Source: Chitinophaga pinensis
GTDB taxonomy: Bacteria; Bacteroidota; Bacteroidia; Flavobacteriales_D; Crocinitomicaceae
DNA: 64,000 nt
NCBI GenBank assembly: GCA_945902745.1
Contig: CAMDNE010000003.1
Coordinates: 225,669 to 289,668, forward strand
Direction: 5' to 3'
The translations under genes and the position numbers were made by a program. The notes under the pieces are model-generated. The model made no database searches and was not told where the DNA came from. It saw nothing but the letters and a program-made list of their open reading frames with translations. How positions within the stretch are numbered: position 1 is the stretch's first letter; every line of letters starts with the position of its first letter. Positions 18,854-27,713 of this stretch are shown here, in pieces.

Positions 18854-19251
18854 TAAAAACTTGGTTTTTTTAACTCTATTAATGTCACTCCGAAGGCGCT
18901 CGCATACTTTTGCAGTTTACGGTCATTTAACGTATTAAATGTTTTTGGGTTTTTATGCTTTTTAATTTGCCATTTCCAAAATCCTGTATATCCAGCTAAA
19001 ACTGTATAATCCATTAATTTCAACTCCATATAATATTCAATCGGACTTGCTTCACCCGAAAGAAAAAGATTTTTAGCTTCTTCTATTCTGTTTTCAATAT
19101 CTAGCCAAGCTGAATTTAACGCGTCTGTTTTTACATCCCAACCAGAACTTAATTCGGCCTCGTATTTACCATTTTCATTTTTGACATAACAAACCTCTCT
19201 TGTAAAGTTCACTAAATCACTTTTATCTTGTGGAAGATCAGATTTTTTCAT
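18853..19251 (-). CDS. Conserved dar-operon protein of unknown function
   Basis: About 132 residues from ATG 19251, which shares one base with the DarB stop (TGATG). The ORF track starts two TTG codons earlier. The protein is soluble and charged, mostly helical (DIENRIEEAKNLFLSGEASPIEYYMELKLMD), with a Trp-rich middle 'GFWKWQIKKHKNP'. No family was recognised. Tight coupling between darB and the BtrH-like gene points to a role in resorcinol formation or transfer. Confidence 0.75.
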   Translation of the reverse strand: MKKSDLPQDKSDLVNFTREVCYVKNENGKYEAELSSGWDVKTDALNSAWLDIENRIEEAKNLFLSGEASPIEYYMELKLMDYTVLAGYTGFWKWQIKKHKNPKTFNTLNDRKLQKYASAFGVTLIELKKPSF

Positions 19252-20399
19252 CAACAAACAGTAAACATTGCAAAGACATATGTAAATCTGGCACTTTCTG
19301 GCACAGCAATTAGGATTGTATCACCAATTTTTAATTTATTGCTTTTCCATAAATCATCTATCATCATGTAAACTGAAGCTGCTCCAACATTTCCACAACT
19401 TTCAAGATTTGTAAACCATTTGTCTTTTGGGATTTCCATACCATTTGACTTCAGTTCATCATAAATTTTATCCTCGAAAAAATAACTTGACATATGAGGA
19501 ACGAAATGATCCACTTGACTTACATTGATTCCTTTTTTAGCAAAAATAATTTCCAAATTCTTAAATCCAAGTTTGACAATATTATCACCTAAAAGTTTTA
19601 CGTCTTGCTTAATACTAAAAATAGATTTTTCAACTGTTTCCATTGTTGAAAAATCGCTGAAACCTTTCAGTTCTCCTCCTTCACCCTTTTCAGCCCCCAT
19701 ATACATGCAAGTTTCAACTTGATTTGCAAAAGAGAAACCTTCTATCCAATCAATTCTCAAAGAAATATCATGTTCATTTTTCTTATCTTCAATTAAAAAT
19801 GCCGCTGAGCCATCAGATAACATCCATCTTAAAAAATCCTTTTCGAAAGCTATAAATGGGTCTTTTTCTAATTCTAATCGTTTTTGAACCTCTAATTCAA
19901 ACTGCTCTGATCTCAATACTCTTGACAATCGTTCTGAACCAGTAGAGATCGTTTTTTTTGATTCTCCTGTTCGAATAGACATGAAATTATATTTCAAGGC
20001 ATGCATTCCAGAACAACAATTTCCAGCAGGAGAAACTACTTCAATGGCATTTGATTCAGGCAACCAACCATGAACCATTACACCATGAGAAGGCATTAAT
20101 TGATCTGGGGAAGAAGTACCACAACTCAATAATTCAACTTCTTTTATTTCTTTTGGATCTTGAACAAATAGTTTTTTTATTGCAAGTGAAGTCATTTCAG
20201 CATTCGTATGCGTTGGTTTACCTTCTTTGGTAATTGCATAATAACGATTCTTAATTCCGTTATTTCGTAATACTATTCTTCTTGATTTTGATGCATGATC
20301 GTTAACAAATCCCAAATATTCTTCCATTTCATCATTTGAAATAGGATTATTAGGGAAAAATGTTGCTGTTCTAGTTATAAAAACTTCCTTTAAAATCAT
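19251..20399 (-). CDS. darB: DarB, KASIII-like ketosynthase for dialkylresorcinol formation
   Basis: 382 residues with a ketoacyl-synthase III fold. The Cys-His-Asn triad is visible: Cys129 in 'PAGNCCSGMHA', His301 in 'DHFVPHMSSYF' and Asn336 in 'SCGNVGAAS'. DarB enzymes condense two acyl chains, and the product is cyclised and aromatised by DarA to a 2,5-dialkylresorcinol. Adjacency to darA (ATGA overlap) makes the assignment firm. The start MILKEVFITRTATFFPN fits the usual DarB/KASIII start. Confidence 0.9.
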   Translation of the reverse strand: MILKEVFITRTATFFPNNPISNDEMEEYLGFVNDHASKSRRIVLRNNGIKNRYYAITKEGKPTHTNAEMTSLAIKKLFVQDPKEIKEVELLSCGTSSPDQLMPSHGVMVHGWLPESNAIEVVSPAGNCCSGMHALKYNFMSIRTGESKKTISTGSERLSRVLRSEQFELEVQKRLELEKDPFIAFEKDFLRWMLSDGSAAFLIEDKKNEHDISLRIDWIEGFSFANQVETCMYMGAEKGEGGELKGFSDFSTMETVEKSIFSIKQDVKLLGDNIVKLGFKNLEIIFAKKGINVSQVDHFVPHMSSYFFEDKIYDELKSNGMEIPKDKWFTNLESCGNVGAASVYMMIDDLWKSNKLKIGDTILIAVPESARFTYVFAMFTVC

Positions 20400-21307
20400 T
20401 TTTTATTCAATTCAATGCCGTAAAAATACGCTTTATTCTTATTTATTTTATTCAAAGAAAAAGGTCTAATCAAAATATTATAAACAACTAAAACTATTGG
20501 AGCAACCATGAAAAGAGCTATAATCAAATAATATTTAAAAAAATTAACCCAAACTTTACGTTTTCGAGCAGTTAATCCTTTTTTAGTGATTTGATTAGCC
20601 CAAATTTTAAATAACTTTTTTGCTCTTCCTTCAATAAACAAAATATTGGTATTTATGTTCACACGATTCGTTAAAAGAACATCTTTTTGAAGGTTTTCAA
20701 ACCGATTTTCATCAAGAGATTTTTGAATAATATTCCCAAATAATGAGGCTTCAAGAATATCTTTCTCGCTTATTCCTGGGAGAGGAAAAACACCATATTT
20801 TTTCTCTTTTTTACCCGTCAACATCCAGTGTAATATTGACACAGCACTCAATAAATTTGGGTTTCGATCGATAAATGGAATATTACCAACTAAAATGCCA
20901 TCTGCATCTTTTATTAATTGTTTTACACTTTCTTGAGAATTTAGCCACATGTTTCGTGCTCCAATTACCGTAACAATTGGAGTATTATTCATAATTCTTT
21001 TAAAATGGTCGTTTTTTAAAAGGGCCGTTGCAGGCAATGAGGGAGACAAAAACCAAGGTTGATACCCAAAAATTATCAAATCATACGTATCCCTTTTAAA
21101 AGTAATTTCGTTTAATTCAATCTCTTTTTCTAAAACAGTTTCGGGCATCGCATTGAAAAAGTCGTGCGAAATCCAAGGAAAAGAAAAATTGGTTTTAGGC
21201 TGAACGGAAACAATTTCAATCTCTTCATTAATGGTTGAAACTAAATTTGATAATAAATCAGTTAATTGACCTGATTGAGAATAAGAAATTACTAAGATGT
21301 GTTTCAT
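20396..21307 (-). CDS. darA: DarA, dialkylresorcinol condensing enzyme (aromatase/cyclase)
   Basis: 303 residues. The N-terminus 'HILVISYSQSGQLTDLL' is a flavodoxin-like phosphate loop, and 'TYDLIIFGYQPWFLSPSLPATALL' continues that fold. A hydrophobic segment near residues 255-285 (YYLIIALFMVAPIVLVVYNIL) suggests membrane association. The layout matches DarA, which works with DarB to form the resorcinol ring. Its stop overlaps the darB start (ATGA). It is the second gene of the operon, behind a small exported protein. Confidence 0.9.
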   Translation of the reverse strand: MKHILVISYSQSGQLTDLLSNLVSTINEEIEIVSVQPKTNFSFPWISHDFFNAMPETVLEKEIELNEITFKRDTYDLIIFGYQPWFLSPSLPATALLKNDHFKRIMNNTPIVTVIGARNMWLNSQESVKQLIKDADGILVGNIPFIDRNPNLLSAVSILHWMLTGKKEKKYGVFPLPGISEKDILEASLFGNIIQKSLDENRFENLQKDVLLTNRVNINTNILFIEGRAKKLFKIWANQITKKGLTARKRKVWVNFFKYYLIIALFMVAPIVLVVYNILIRPFSLNKINKNKAYFYGIELNKK

Positions 21308-21311
21308 TCAA

Positions 21312-21755
21312 TTAAAGTTTCAAATTGATGGACGTTTTTGAATAAGAAATTATTGCATTTTTCACTTCTGCATTCAAGGATGAATAGTGTTTCTTTATCC
21401 AACTCGCATCTTCCGAAATATTTCCTTGATATTTAACAAGCTTAGGCGCATTTTCTTGAATTATGAGTCGTAAAAATCGATATTCAGTGCTTTTAGAATT
21501 TAACCCTATTTCATGTTCTAATTGAATACGTCCTTGTTTGAAAATTTCTAATTTATCTTTAGGTGTCTTTTGAAATCCAGCCTTTTTCATAAGTAATGCG
21601 CCCTTATAAGCTTTTTTATCACTTCCTTCTTTTTCTTTTTCAAGTAAAGTGAGCATTGTATTAACAGTTGACAAATCTTTACTCGAAATAACTTTAAAAT
21701 ACTCTTCTTTAGAAAATGATAGCGCTAATACGATATAGATTATAAGACACTTCAT
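21312..21755 (-). CDS. Small exported protein heading the dar operon, unknown function
   Basis: 147 residues with a hydrophobic N-terminus (CLIIYIVLALSFS) that looks like a signal peptide. The remainder is basic and helical (ALLMKKAGFQKTPKDKLEIFKQGRIQLEHEI). No domain was recognised. It lies 4 bp before darA and is the first gene after the divergent promoter region, so it probably acts with DarA/DarB or pigment export. Confidence 0.7.
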   Translation of the reverse strand: MKCLIIYIVLALSFSKEEYFKVISSKDLSTVNTMLTLLEKEKEGSDKKAYKGALLMKKAGFQKTPKDKLEIFKQGRIQLEHEIGLNSKSTEYRFLRLIIQENAPKLVKYQGNISEDASWIKKHYSSLNAEVKNAIISYSKTSINLKL

Positions 21756-21780
21756 GTTAATTATTGTTGCAGGATTAATT

Positions 21781-21851
21781 CAAAATTAACTTAAAATACT
21801 TAGAAGTAATTCAACTTTATTACAAATATTCCGTTGCACCTCTTAAATTTG
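21781..21851. promoter_or_regulatory. Divergent promoter region between the dar operon and the GT2 gene
   Basis: Two TAnnTTTG boxes face away from each other: TAATTTTG on the minus strand (21788 to 21781), 26 bp before the first dar-operon start, and TAAATTTG on the plus strand (21844-21851), 19 bp before the glycosyltransferase start. Neither has a TTG at exactly the canonical distance. The placement supports promoters, but strength and start sites are unknown. Confidence 0.4.
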
Positions 21852-21870
21852 CAATTCTAACACAATTTTA

Positions 21871-23031
21871 ATGTTGACAATTTCAGATATTCAAGGATGT
21901 ATTATTATTCCAACATACAATAACGAAAAAACGTTAAGGCGGGTTGTTCTTGAAATAATGTCCATTGTGCCCAAAGAATCCATTATCATCGTAAATGATG
22001 GTTCAACAGATTCAACTCGTGAAATTCTAAATGAATTTGAAAATCAACTACTCATTCTTACAAATGAACAAAACAAAGGCAAAGGATTTTCCTTGCGCAA
22101 AGGATTTAAAAAAGCCATTGAATTAGGGTTTGAAAACGCAATAACAATTGACTCAGATGGTCAACATTATCCTGAAGATATTCAGTTAATAATAGAAAAA
22201 GGATATGAAAACAAAGGAGCTGTAATTATGGGCTCCCGAAATATGCAGCAAGATGGAGTCCCTCAAAAAAGCTCGTTTGGAAATAAATTTTCTAATTTTT
22301 GGTTCAAGATTGAAACATGGATTAATTTACCTGACACACAAACTGGTTTTAGATTATATCCGCTAGAACCTTTAAGGAAAATGCACTTATTCACTAATAA
22401 ATTTGAACTTGAAATAGAGGTAATTGTTCGTTTAGCGTGGAAAAATGTAAAATTCGTACCGGTACAAATCAGAGTGAAATATGACCCTGATGAACGCGTT
22501 TCTCATTTCCGTCCAGGTCGAGACTTTTTTAGAATTAGCGTGCTCAATAGTATCTTGGTAACATTTGCTTTAATCTATTATTACCCGAAGAAATTTCTGT
22601 CAATAGAGACCTTAAAATTGATAAAACATGAGGCAATTAAACCGGAAGAAACAAACTTAAAAAAGGCGTTTTCAATTGGATTTGGCTTTTTTATGGGAAT
22701 CATTCCGTTATGGGGATTTCAGTTATTAATTGGAATTCCACTTGCCGTTTTATTTCGAATGAATAAAGTATTATTCATTGCATCAGCGAATATTTCAATT
22801 CCACCGATGATCCCATTAATCATTTATTTTAGTTTATTGACGGGACAATTGTTTGTTCAAGGCAATTTTGAGCATTCACAATTATTAGATTTTTCTAGTG
22901 CTGTTGTACAAAATAATATTCAACAATATTTTATTGGCGCAACGGTATTAGCACTTTTGGCTTTTATTGTTGGTTTTGTGCTTTCTTATCTGTTTTTATC
23001 AGCTGTTCGAAAGAATCCTACTCCACAATAA
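21871..23031 (+). CDS. Family 2 glycosyltransferase with C-terminal DUF2062 membrane domain
   Basis: 386 residues. The N-terminal GT-A domain (about 10-235) has 'CIIIPTYNNEKTLRRVV', 'SIIIVNDGSTDSTREIL' and the metal-binding 'TIDSDGQHYPED', as in polyprenol-phosphate-type GT2 enzymes. The C-terminal region (about 260-380) is DUF2062 with helices around 'GFFMGIIPLWGFQLL'. It is the only plus-strand gene between two minus-strand pigment operons, and its last 14 bases overlap the end of the convergent dehydratase gene. GT2/DUF2062 proteins occur in aryl-polyene-type clusters, where their substrate is not settled. Confidence 0.88.
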   Translation: MLTISDIQGCIIIPTYNNEKTLRRVVLEIMSIVPKESIIIVNDGSTDSTREILNEFENQLLILTNEQNKGKGFSLRKGFKKAIELGFENAITIDSDGQHYPEDIQLIIEKGYENKGAVIMGSRNMQQDGVPQKSSFGNKFSNFWFKIETWINLPDTQTGFRLYPLEPLRKMHLFTNKFELEIEVIVRLAWKNVKFVPVQIRVKYDPDERVSHFRPGRDFFRISVLNSILVTFALIYYYPKKFLSIETLKLIKHEAIKPEETNLKKAFSIGFGFFMGIIPLWGFQLLIGIPLAVLFRMNKVLFIASANISIPPMIPLIIYFSLLTGQLFVQGNFEHSQLLDFSSAVVQNNIQQYFIGATVLALLAFIVGFVLSYLFLSAVRKNPTPQ

Positions 23032-23392
23032 TATATTCTGCACCAATTTTCAAATAAACAGTTTGTTGATCTAGAATTTGAGCACTTATTCTAATTCGCT
23101 TATTTTCATGTTCTAAAACATCTATTTTAACATTCACCTCAGAAGAAGTAAGCGGATTTAAAATTGCTAAAAATTTACAATTTGACATTTTCGACATTTT
23201 CAACGTTTTCTGTATTCCTTCAGAAACAATTTCTTTAACAATTTCCATTTCCACTACGCCAGGAGTTATAGGGTTATTAGGGAAATGTCCTTCGAAAATT
23301 GAATGATTTGAATCAATTTTAATTGAAGCATGAATCTTGTTTTCAACGAATTCAAGTTCATTTATGGTGTAAAAATTATCTTTTAATATCAT
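23018..23392 (-). CDS. FabZ-like 3-hydroxyacyl-ACP dehydratase (hot-dog fold, catalytic His present)
   Basis: 124 residues. 'FEGHFPNNPITPGVVEMEI' is the FabZ/FabA-type active-site segment with His36 and Glu50 in the correct spacing. It would dehydrate 3-hydroxyacyl-ACP to the enoyl form and so create polyene double bonds. It is the last gene of the main minus-strand operon, and its start overlaps the LolA stop (ATGA). The second hot-dog protein of the cluster (29.2-29.6 kb) lacks the His, so the two may pair, as described for ApeI/ApeP in aryl-polyene systems. Confidence 0.85.
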   Translation of the reverse strand: MILKDNFYTINELEFVENKIHASIKIDSNHSIFEGHFPNNPITPGVVEMEIVKEIVSEGIQKTLKMSKMSNCKFLAILNPLTSSEVNVKIDVLEHENKRIRISAQILDQQTVYLKIGAEYIIVE

Positions 23393-24018
23393 TTGAAATC
23401 ACTGAATTTTGTGTCACTAATTGAATTATTTAGAAGCACGTTACTAAAGGAATATACTAATTTTTCATTTTCTGATTCTACTAAACTCATTTCCTTTAGT
23501 AGAATGTCTTTTTTATCAAAAATCAAAATTACATTATCTATATATTTTGATAAGCGCTCTGATGTTGGTTTTAATATCAATTTATATTGGGAAGAATTTT
23601 CATAATACGAAATTTTAAAATCTTTGTCATCCAAAAATGTACCTGACAACATTTTTACCATTAAACTTTGAATTTTCTTAACAATAGCTTTCGTTGAAGG
23701 GTCTTTTATTTCTTTTCCTTTTTCACTGTATCTAACTTTATTTCCATCAATCAACAAAATCTTTTTTACCGGACTAATATGCTCCCATCTAATCTTTTGA
23801 GCTTGTTTATAATAAAGTTTACCTGTTGCTTTTTGAGTGTCTTCAAACATTTCTGAATATACTGTTTCTTTGAAGTCAGCAATCAACGATTTTGTCAATT
23901 TTTGTTGTTTCTGTATTGCAGACTTACATTTTGAAGGATCAGTAATTTTTTTAAATTCTTGACTGAATGCACTTGTACACAAAAAGATGAAAAATAGTAC
24001 GTTAAATAATTTAGTCAT
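23389..24018 (-). CDS. LolA-like outer membrane lipoprotein carrier protein
   Basis: 209 residues with a signal peptide ending 'CTSAFSQ'. 'LIADFKETVYSEMFEDTQKATGKLYYKQAQKIRWEHISP' is the standard LolA-type opening strand pattern, followed by 'KILLIDGNKVRYSE'. LolA-like proteins carry lipophilic cargo across the periplasm. In aryl-polyene clusters they are assumed to move the lipid pigment to the outer membrane. It sits between the polysaccharide deacetylase and dehydratase genes. Confidence 0.88.
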   Translation of the reverse strand: MTKLFNVLFFIFLCTSAFSQEFKKITDPSKCKSAIQKQQKLTKSLIADFKETVYSEMFEDTQKATGKLYYKQAQKIRWEHISPVKKILLIDGNKVRYSEKGKEIKDPSTKAIVKKIQSLMVKMLSGTFLDDKDFKISYYENSSQYKLILKPTSERLSKYIDNVILIFDKKDILLKEMSLVESENEKLVYSFSNVLLNNSISDTKFSDFK

Positions 24019-24772
24019 TCAAAAACGAATTAATTTGATTCTTATTGGCAAAGATAATGCCTTTTTCTTCTGACTCTTTTAAAAACAAACTAAGTGCTTC
24101 CGAAGTTTGTTTTAAATTATCATGCAGTAAAATAATGCTTCCCGGTTTTGCTAGGAATAATAATCTTTTAGCTAGTTTTTTGGGATTTCGAATAACAGTG
24201 TCATAGGAGCGTTTATTCCATCCTATAATATTTAGCGATAACTTGTTCACGACTCTAGCAATAATCGGATTTGTATAACCAATCGGTGGTCGGAATAAAT
24301 TTGTTTGAATTCCCTGATTTATCAATAAATTATTCAATTCAACAATTTCTTTTTCAACTTTTACTCCGTTTAATAATGCAAACATTGGGTGATGTGAAAA
24401 AGTATGATTTCCGATGAAATGACCATCATCCATGATTCGTTTTATTAATTCATTCTCGGATTTCACTTTGGTTCCAATCACAAAAAATATAGCAGTCACG
24501 TTATATTCTTTAAGAAGATCTAAAACAATGGGTGTCGTCTGGGGATTTGGACCATCATCAAAAGTTAACAAAACATGTGGTTTTGGTAATGCGTTCTTTG
24601 ATTGAACAAAATAATTAAATGTCATGAATATTACACCATAACTTACAATCAAAAAGAAAAACAAAAATACTGCAAGAAGAATCCATGTTAAATTTGAATT
24701 ACCCCAATACATGAATGAGAGTAAAACCATATTCAACACGAAAAGACTTATGTTAATTTTATGCTTTGTCAT
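24011..24772 (-). CDS. Polysaccharide deacetylase (NodB-type, CE4) family protein
   Basis: 253 residues: two N-terminal hydrophobic segments (about 9-24 and 29-52), then a NodB domain with 'LLTFDDGPNPQTTP' (Asp72-Asp73), 'GNHTFSHHP' (His123 and His127 as metal ligands), 'FRPPIGYTNP' and 'GSIILLHDN'. All five CE4 motifs are present, so the enzyme should be active as a metal-dependent deacetylase or related hydrolase facing the periplasm. Its link to pigment formation is unexplained. It might act on a glycan or an acyl ester. It overlaps both neighbours. Confidence 0.88.
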   Translation of the reverse strand: MTKHKINISLFVLNMVLLSFMYWGNSNLTWILLAVFLFFFLIVSYGVIFMTFNYFVQSKNALPKPHVLLTFDDGPNPQTTPIVLDLLKEYNVTAIFFVIGTKVKSENELIKRIMDDGHFIGNHTFSHHPMFALLNGVKVEKEIVELNNLLINQGIQTNLFRPPIGYTNPIIARVVNKLSLNIIGWNKRSYDTVIRNPKKLAKRLLFLAKPGSIILLHDNLKQTSEALSLFLKESEEKGIIFANKNQINSFLND

Positions 24773-25676
24773 TTTTTAACAGAATCAATCCTAAACTATT
24801 ATTACAACCTGAATTTACAATCAAAGCATATTTTTTCGCCTCTTTTATTAGCCAATCATGAGCCAAATGAACTCCAAAAGCATTGGCAGTAAAATATAAG
24901 CCCGAATACGCTTCATAATTAACAACCATTTCTTTAGGGTAATCAAGCGAATTTTGATTCGTATATATGCGATCAATTTCATTGATTTCAATTTTTAATT
25001 CTCGCAAAAAAAGATCAATATCCACTTCAATATCCTTCGCTTTTATAATTGAACGGCATGCCTTAAATCCTATTTCAGATTTTGATTTCTTTTTCGAAAG
25101 AGCAAAAAATGTAGTTCCAGAGGTTACAATCGAATTTTCAGGTAAGACAATTGGTTTTAATTTATTTAAAAAGTCGATAGCTTCATCAGCAACACCCAAT
25201 AAAACAAAATCCTTGCCTTCATCACAACACAACATTGAGTCAATTAGTGCCATTTCAAGCGACAAATTGTTTTGTGTGTGCGTCATATTATAAGAATGAT
25301 TTTTTAATTCAAGTGAAATCAATCCAGAAATTGTATTGTGGGTAGATTGAATAAATGCGGTTGGCGATAATATCTCACCTTCTACAGTATTTATTACATT
25401 TAAAAACTTCTCAGTGTCGGTTAAACATCCCAACGCTGTTCCGACTGAGATTGCTTCAAATGGAATTGTAATCGCTTCTTGACATTCTTTTGCAGCTGCA
25501 ACTGCCATGCGTAAAATTGGGCTTAGCCTTCTTAATGAAGCTGGAAGAATATATTTTTTGTAATCTGGAGAAATCAAAACAGCATCCTCAGTAATTTCAA
25601 CCAATGAATCATTAACATCCGTTTGATTAAATGAATCCTGATGCGTAATTGAAGCTATTTTGTGGATATAATACAT
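24759..25676 (-). CDS. Chain-length-factor-like ketosynthase homologue (catalytically degenerate), main operon
   Basis: 305 residues, paralogous to the protein at 13.3-14.3 kb (shared 'LRRLSPILRMAVAAAKEC', 'GTALGCLTDTEKFLN' and 'FIQSTHNTISGLISL' style segments). The active-site Cys is missing at 'MTHTQNNLSLEMAL', and the two His loops are degenerate. It is shorter than usual. It most likely forms the KS-beta partner of the active ketosynthase encoded 4 bp upstream. Confidence 0.8.
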   Translation of the reverse strand: MYYIHKIASITHQDSFNQTDVNDSLVEITEDAVLISPDYKKYILPASLRRLSPILRMAVAAAKECQEAITIPFEAISVGTALGCLTDTEKFLNVINTVEGEILSPTAFIQSTHNTISGLISLELKNHSYNMTHTQNNLSLEMALIDSMLCCDEGKDFVLLGVADEAIDFLNKLKPIVLPENSIVTSGTTFFALSKKKSKSEIGFKACRSIIKAKDIEVDIDLFLRELKIEINEIDRIYTNQNSLDYPKEMVVNYEAYSGLYFTANAFGVHLAHDWLIKEAKKYALIVNSGCNNSLGLILLKNDKA

Positions 25677-25679
25677 TCT

Positions 25680-26855
25680 TTATATTTTTGAAAAAATCAA
25701 TGTTGAATTATTCCCTCCAAAACCGAATGAATTCGACAAAACATGCGTTACTTCACTATTTTTTTGAATATTTTTTATAGGGATCAAGCCAGTTTCTTCA
25801 ATTGGTGTTGTGTGATTCAAGTTAGGAAAAAGCATGCTGTTTTGTATGCTTAAGATTGCAAATACCGATTCAATTCCACCGCTTGCAGCTAGCGTATGAC
25901 CCGTATAGGACTTGGTTGAACTAAATGGAGGCACCTTACCATTAAAAACATTTATAAAAGCTTTCGATTCAGATAAATCATTATTTGGAGTTGCAGTGCC
26001 ATGCGCATTGACATAATTAATTTCATGGGGTTCAAGTCTGGCTTGTTTCAATGCTTGCTTCATTGATAGAATTGCCCCATCTCCATCTGGTGAAGATGCC
26101 GTTTGATGATACGCATCTGATGCATTGCTCCAACCTGATAATTTTGCTAATACCTCTTTTCCTGTAATTTCTAAAGATTTTTTCGATTCTAACACCAAGA
26201 AACCGGCTCCTTCTCCAAGATTCAATCCTTTTCTTGAATTATCAAAGGGCTTGCACCATTCATCATCAAATATCATCAATGAACGAAATCCATATATTGT
26301 AAATTGCGTTAAACAGTCTGTCCCGCCAACTACCACCCTATCTAATTGACCTGATTGAATTAAACGAGCGCCCATCATAATGGCGTTTGCAGCAGAAGAG
26401 CATGCAGTTGAAATAGTATTTACAAAACCAGTGATCCCAAGTTCTAGTGCTATTTGTTCAGAAGTGGTTCCGCTTGGATGATGAAAATATTTTTTATAGT
26501 TTGGTTTTTCGCCAGCCATTTCATTCCGATATTCTACTTCGGAAATGTCCATTCCACCAACTGATGTTCCAGATATTAATCCAGTTCGAAGAGCCTCAAA
26601 ATGACTATGATTTTTGAAAGCCTCTTTGGCAGCAACCATTCCTAGTAAGGCCGTTCGAGATCCATCTGTCTTTAAATCAAATTCTACTTTTAACGCATCA
26701 TTTGACAAACCGATTTCACCAACTTTAAATTTTGACGTAAAACTTTTCAACCCCTGTTTTATGGCCGTTTTTTCTTGAATCAAAGAAGAAAAATTTTCTT
26801 CGACATTCTTTCCTATCGCAGAAATCACTCCATAACCAGTGATAAAAATGTCCAT
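25680..26855 (-). CDS. Beta-ketoacyl-[ACP] synthase II-type (active KS), main operon
   Basis: 391 residues with an intact triad: Cys152 in 'ISTACSSAANAI', His285 in 'VNAHGTATPNND' and His320 in 'KSYTGHTLAASGG'. The order ACP-KS-CLF repeats exactly that of the dar operon, and the two ketosynthases are close paralogues. It would extend ACP-bound chains, here most simply the aryl polyene. The ACP gene lies 5 bp upstream. Confidence 0.92.
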   Translation of the reverse strand: MDIFITGYGVISAIGKNVEENFSSLIQEKTAIKQGLKSFTSKFKVGEIGLSNDALKVEFDLKTDGSRTALLGMVAAKEAFKNHSHFEALRTGLISGTSVGGMDISEVEYRNEMAGEKPNYKKYFHHPSGTTSEQIALELGITGFVNTISTACSSAANAIMMGARLIQSGQLDRVVVGGTDCLTQFTIYGFRSLMIFDDEWCKPFDNSRKGLNLGEGAGFLVLESKKSLEITGKEVLAKLSGWSNASDAYHQTASSPDGDGAILSMKQALKQARLEPHEINYVNAHGTATPNNDLSESKAFINVFNGKVPPFSSTKSYTGHTLAASGGIESVFAILSIQNSMLFPNLNHTTPIEETGLIPIKNIQKNSEVTHVLSNSFGFGGNNSTLIFSKI

Positions 26856-26860
26856 TTTTC

Positions 26861-27115
26861 TTATTTTTTACTTTCAATAAAATCAGCCATTGAATCAACC
26901 GAATGAAAGATTTCTCTTGCTGCAGCTGGATCTTCAATTTTTATCCCATAGAAACTATCAAGCAATACAATAAACTCCAATGCATCAATTGAATCAAGTC
27001 CTAATCCTTCATCACCAAATAACGGAGAATCATTTTTAATATCTGCCGGAGTCAAATCTTCTAAATTTAACTGCTCAATTATTTGAGACTTTAATTGTTC
27101 TTTTAATTCACTCAT
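26861..27115 (-). CDS. Acyl carrier protein
   Basis: 84 residues. The prosthetic-group site is Ser42 in 'GLGLDSIDALEFIVLLD', followed by the usual acidic recognition helix. It closely resembles the ACP of the dar operon (same 'SPLFG-LGLDSID' core). It overlaps the upstream truncated ketosynthase by 8 bp and precedes its ketosynthase. Confidence 0.93.
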   Translation of the reverse strand: MSELKEQLKSQIIEQLNLEDLTPADIKNDSPLFGDEGLGLDSIDALEFIVLLDSFYGIKIEDPAAAREIFHSVDSMADFIESKK

Positions 27116-27713
27116 TTCTATAGGTATTTAATATTTCATTTAATTTGTTTGATAAATTATCATTAACAACTTCAGATTTAGCAACAAGAAACATAAAACA
27201 TTCATCTTCGGGAGCACCTTTCATTTCAACCCAACCACATAAACAATATTCATTTCCTCGTAAAAATGACATTTCAATTTGATCAATAAAAAAATTAGAA
27301 TCAAATTTAGTTAAAATAAAAAAGATATTTTCACCAAACCATTTATGCTTTATTGCTAACTCCCCTGTTAATATGTTTGGCAATGTATAAACAAATAAGG
27401 AAGGGCTGGGATTTTTTTTAATCTCATAAGATTCAATAAATCGTATATCAGTTTCTTTACTTGAACTAGAATTTGCAAAAATAAATTGTAATTCATTTTC
27501 AACATGCAATAAATCCTTATATGAATCACGGAGAAGATAATCGCCTAGAAAAGAACCCTTTGAAAGTAGATCCATTTTGTAAAACTTAGGATAGTCTATT
27601 TCTAATTCAGAAAAATATTTTTTTAAATAATTTTCCTCAGTTGCAATTGACACATTCTGACCATTTAAAAAGGCACCTCTTGGGTTGATATAACTGTGAC
27701 CGATTATTTTCAT
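27108..27713 (-). CDS. Truncated ketosynthase-like protein (N-terminal half only), candidate chain-length factor
   Basis: About 201 residues from ATG 27713, which overlaps the preceding stop as ATGA. The ORF track adds three codons. The protein aligns by eye with the first half of a ketosynthase: 'MKIIGHSYINPRGAF' at the start, and 'SPSLFVYTLPNILTGELAIKHKWFGENIFF' where a ketosynthase has its 'PN..AG.IA...G..G' run. The active-site Cys and the whole second half with both His motifs are absent. It is too short to be catalytic. It may partner the ketosynthase encoded immediately upstream, as the small chain-length factor does in aryl-polyene clusters. No sign of a frameshift was seen. Confidence 0.7.
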   Translation of the reverse strand: MKIIGHSYINPRGAFLNGQNVSIATEENYLKKYFSELEIDYPKFYKMDLLSKGSFLGDYLLRDSYKDLLHVENELQFIFANSSSSKETDIRFIESYEIKKNPSPSLFVYTLPNILTGELAIKHKWFGENIFFILTKFDSNFFIDQIEMSFLRGNEYCLCGWVEMKGAPEDECFMFLVAKSEVVNDNLSNKLNEILNTYRNE

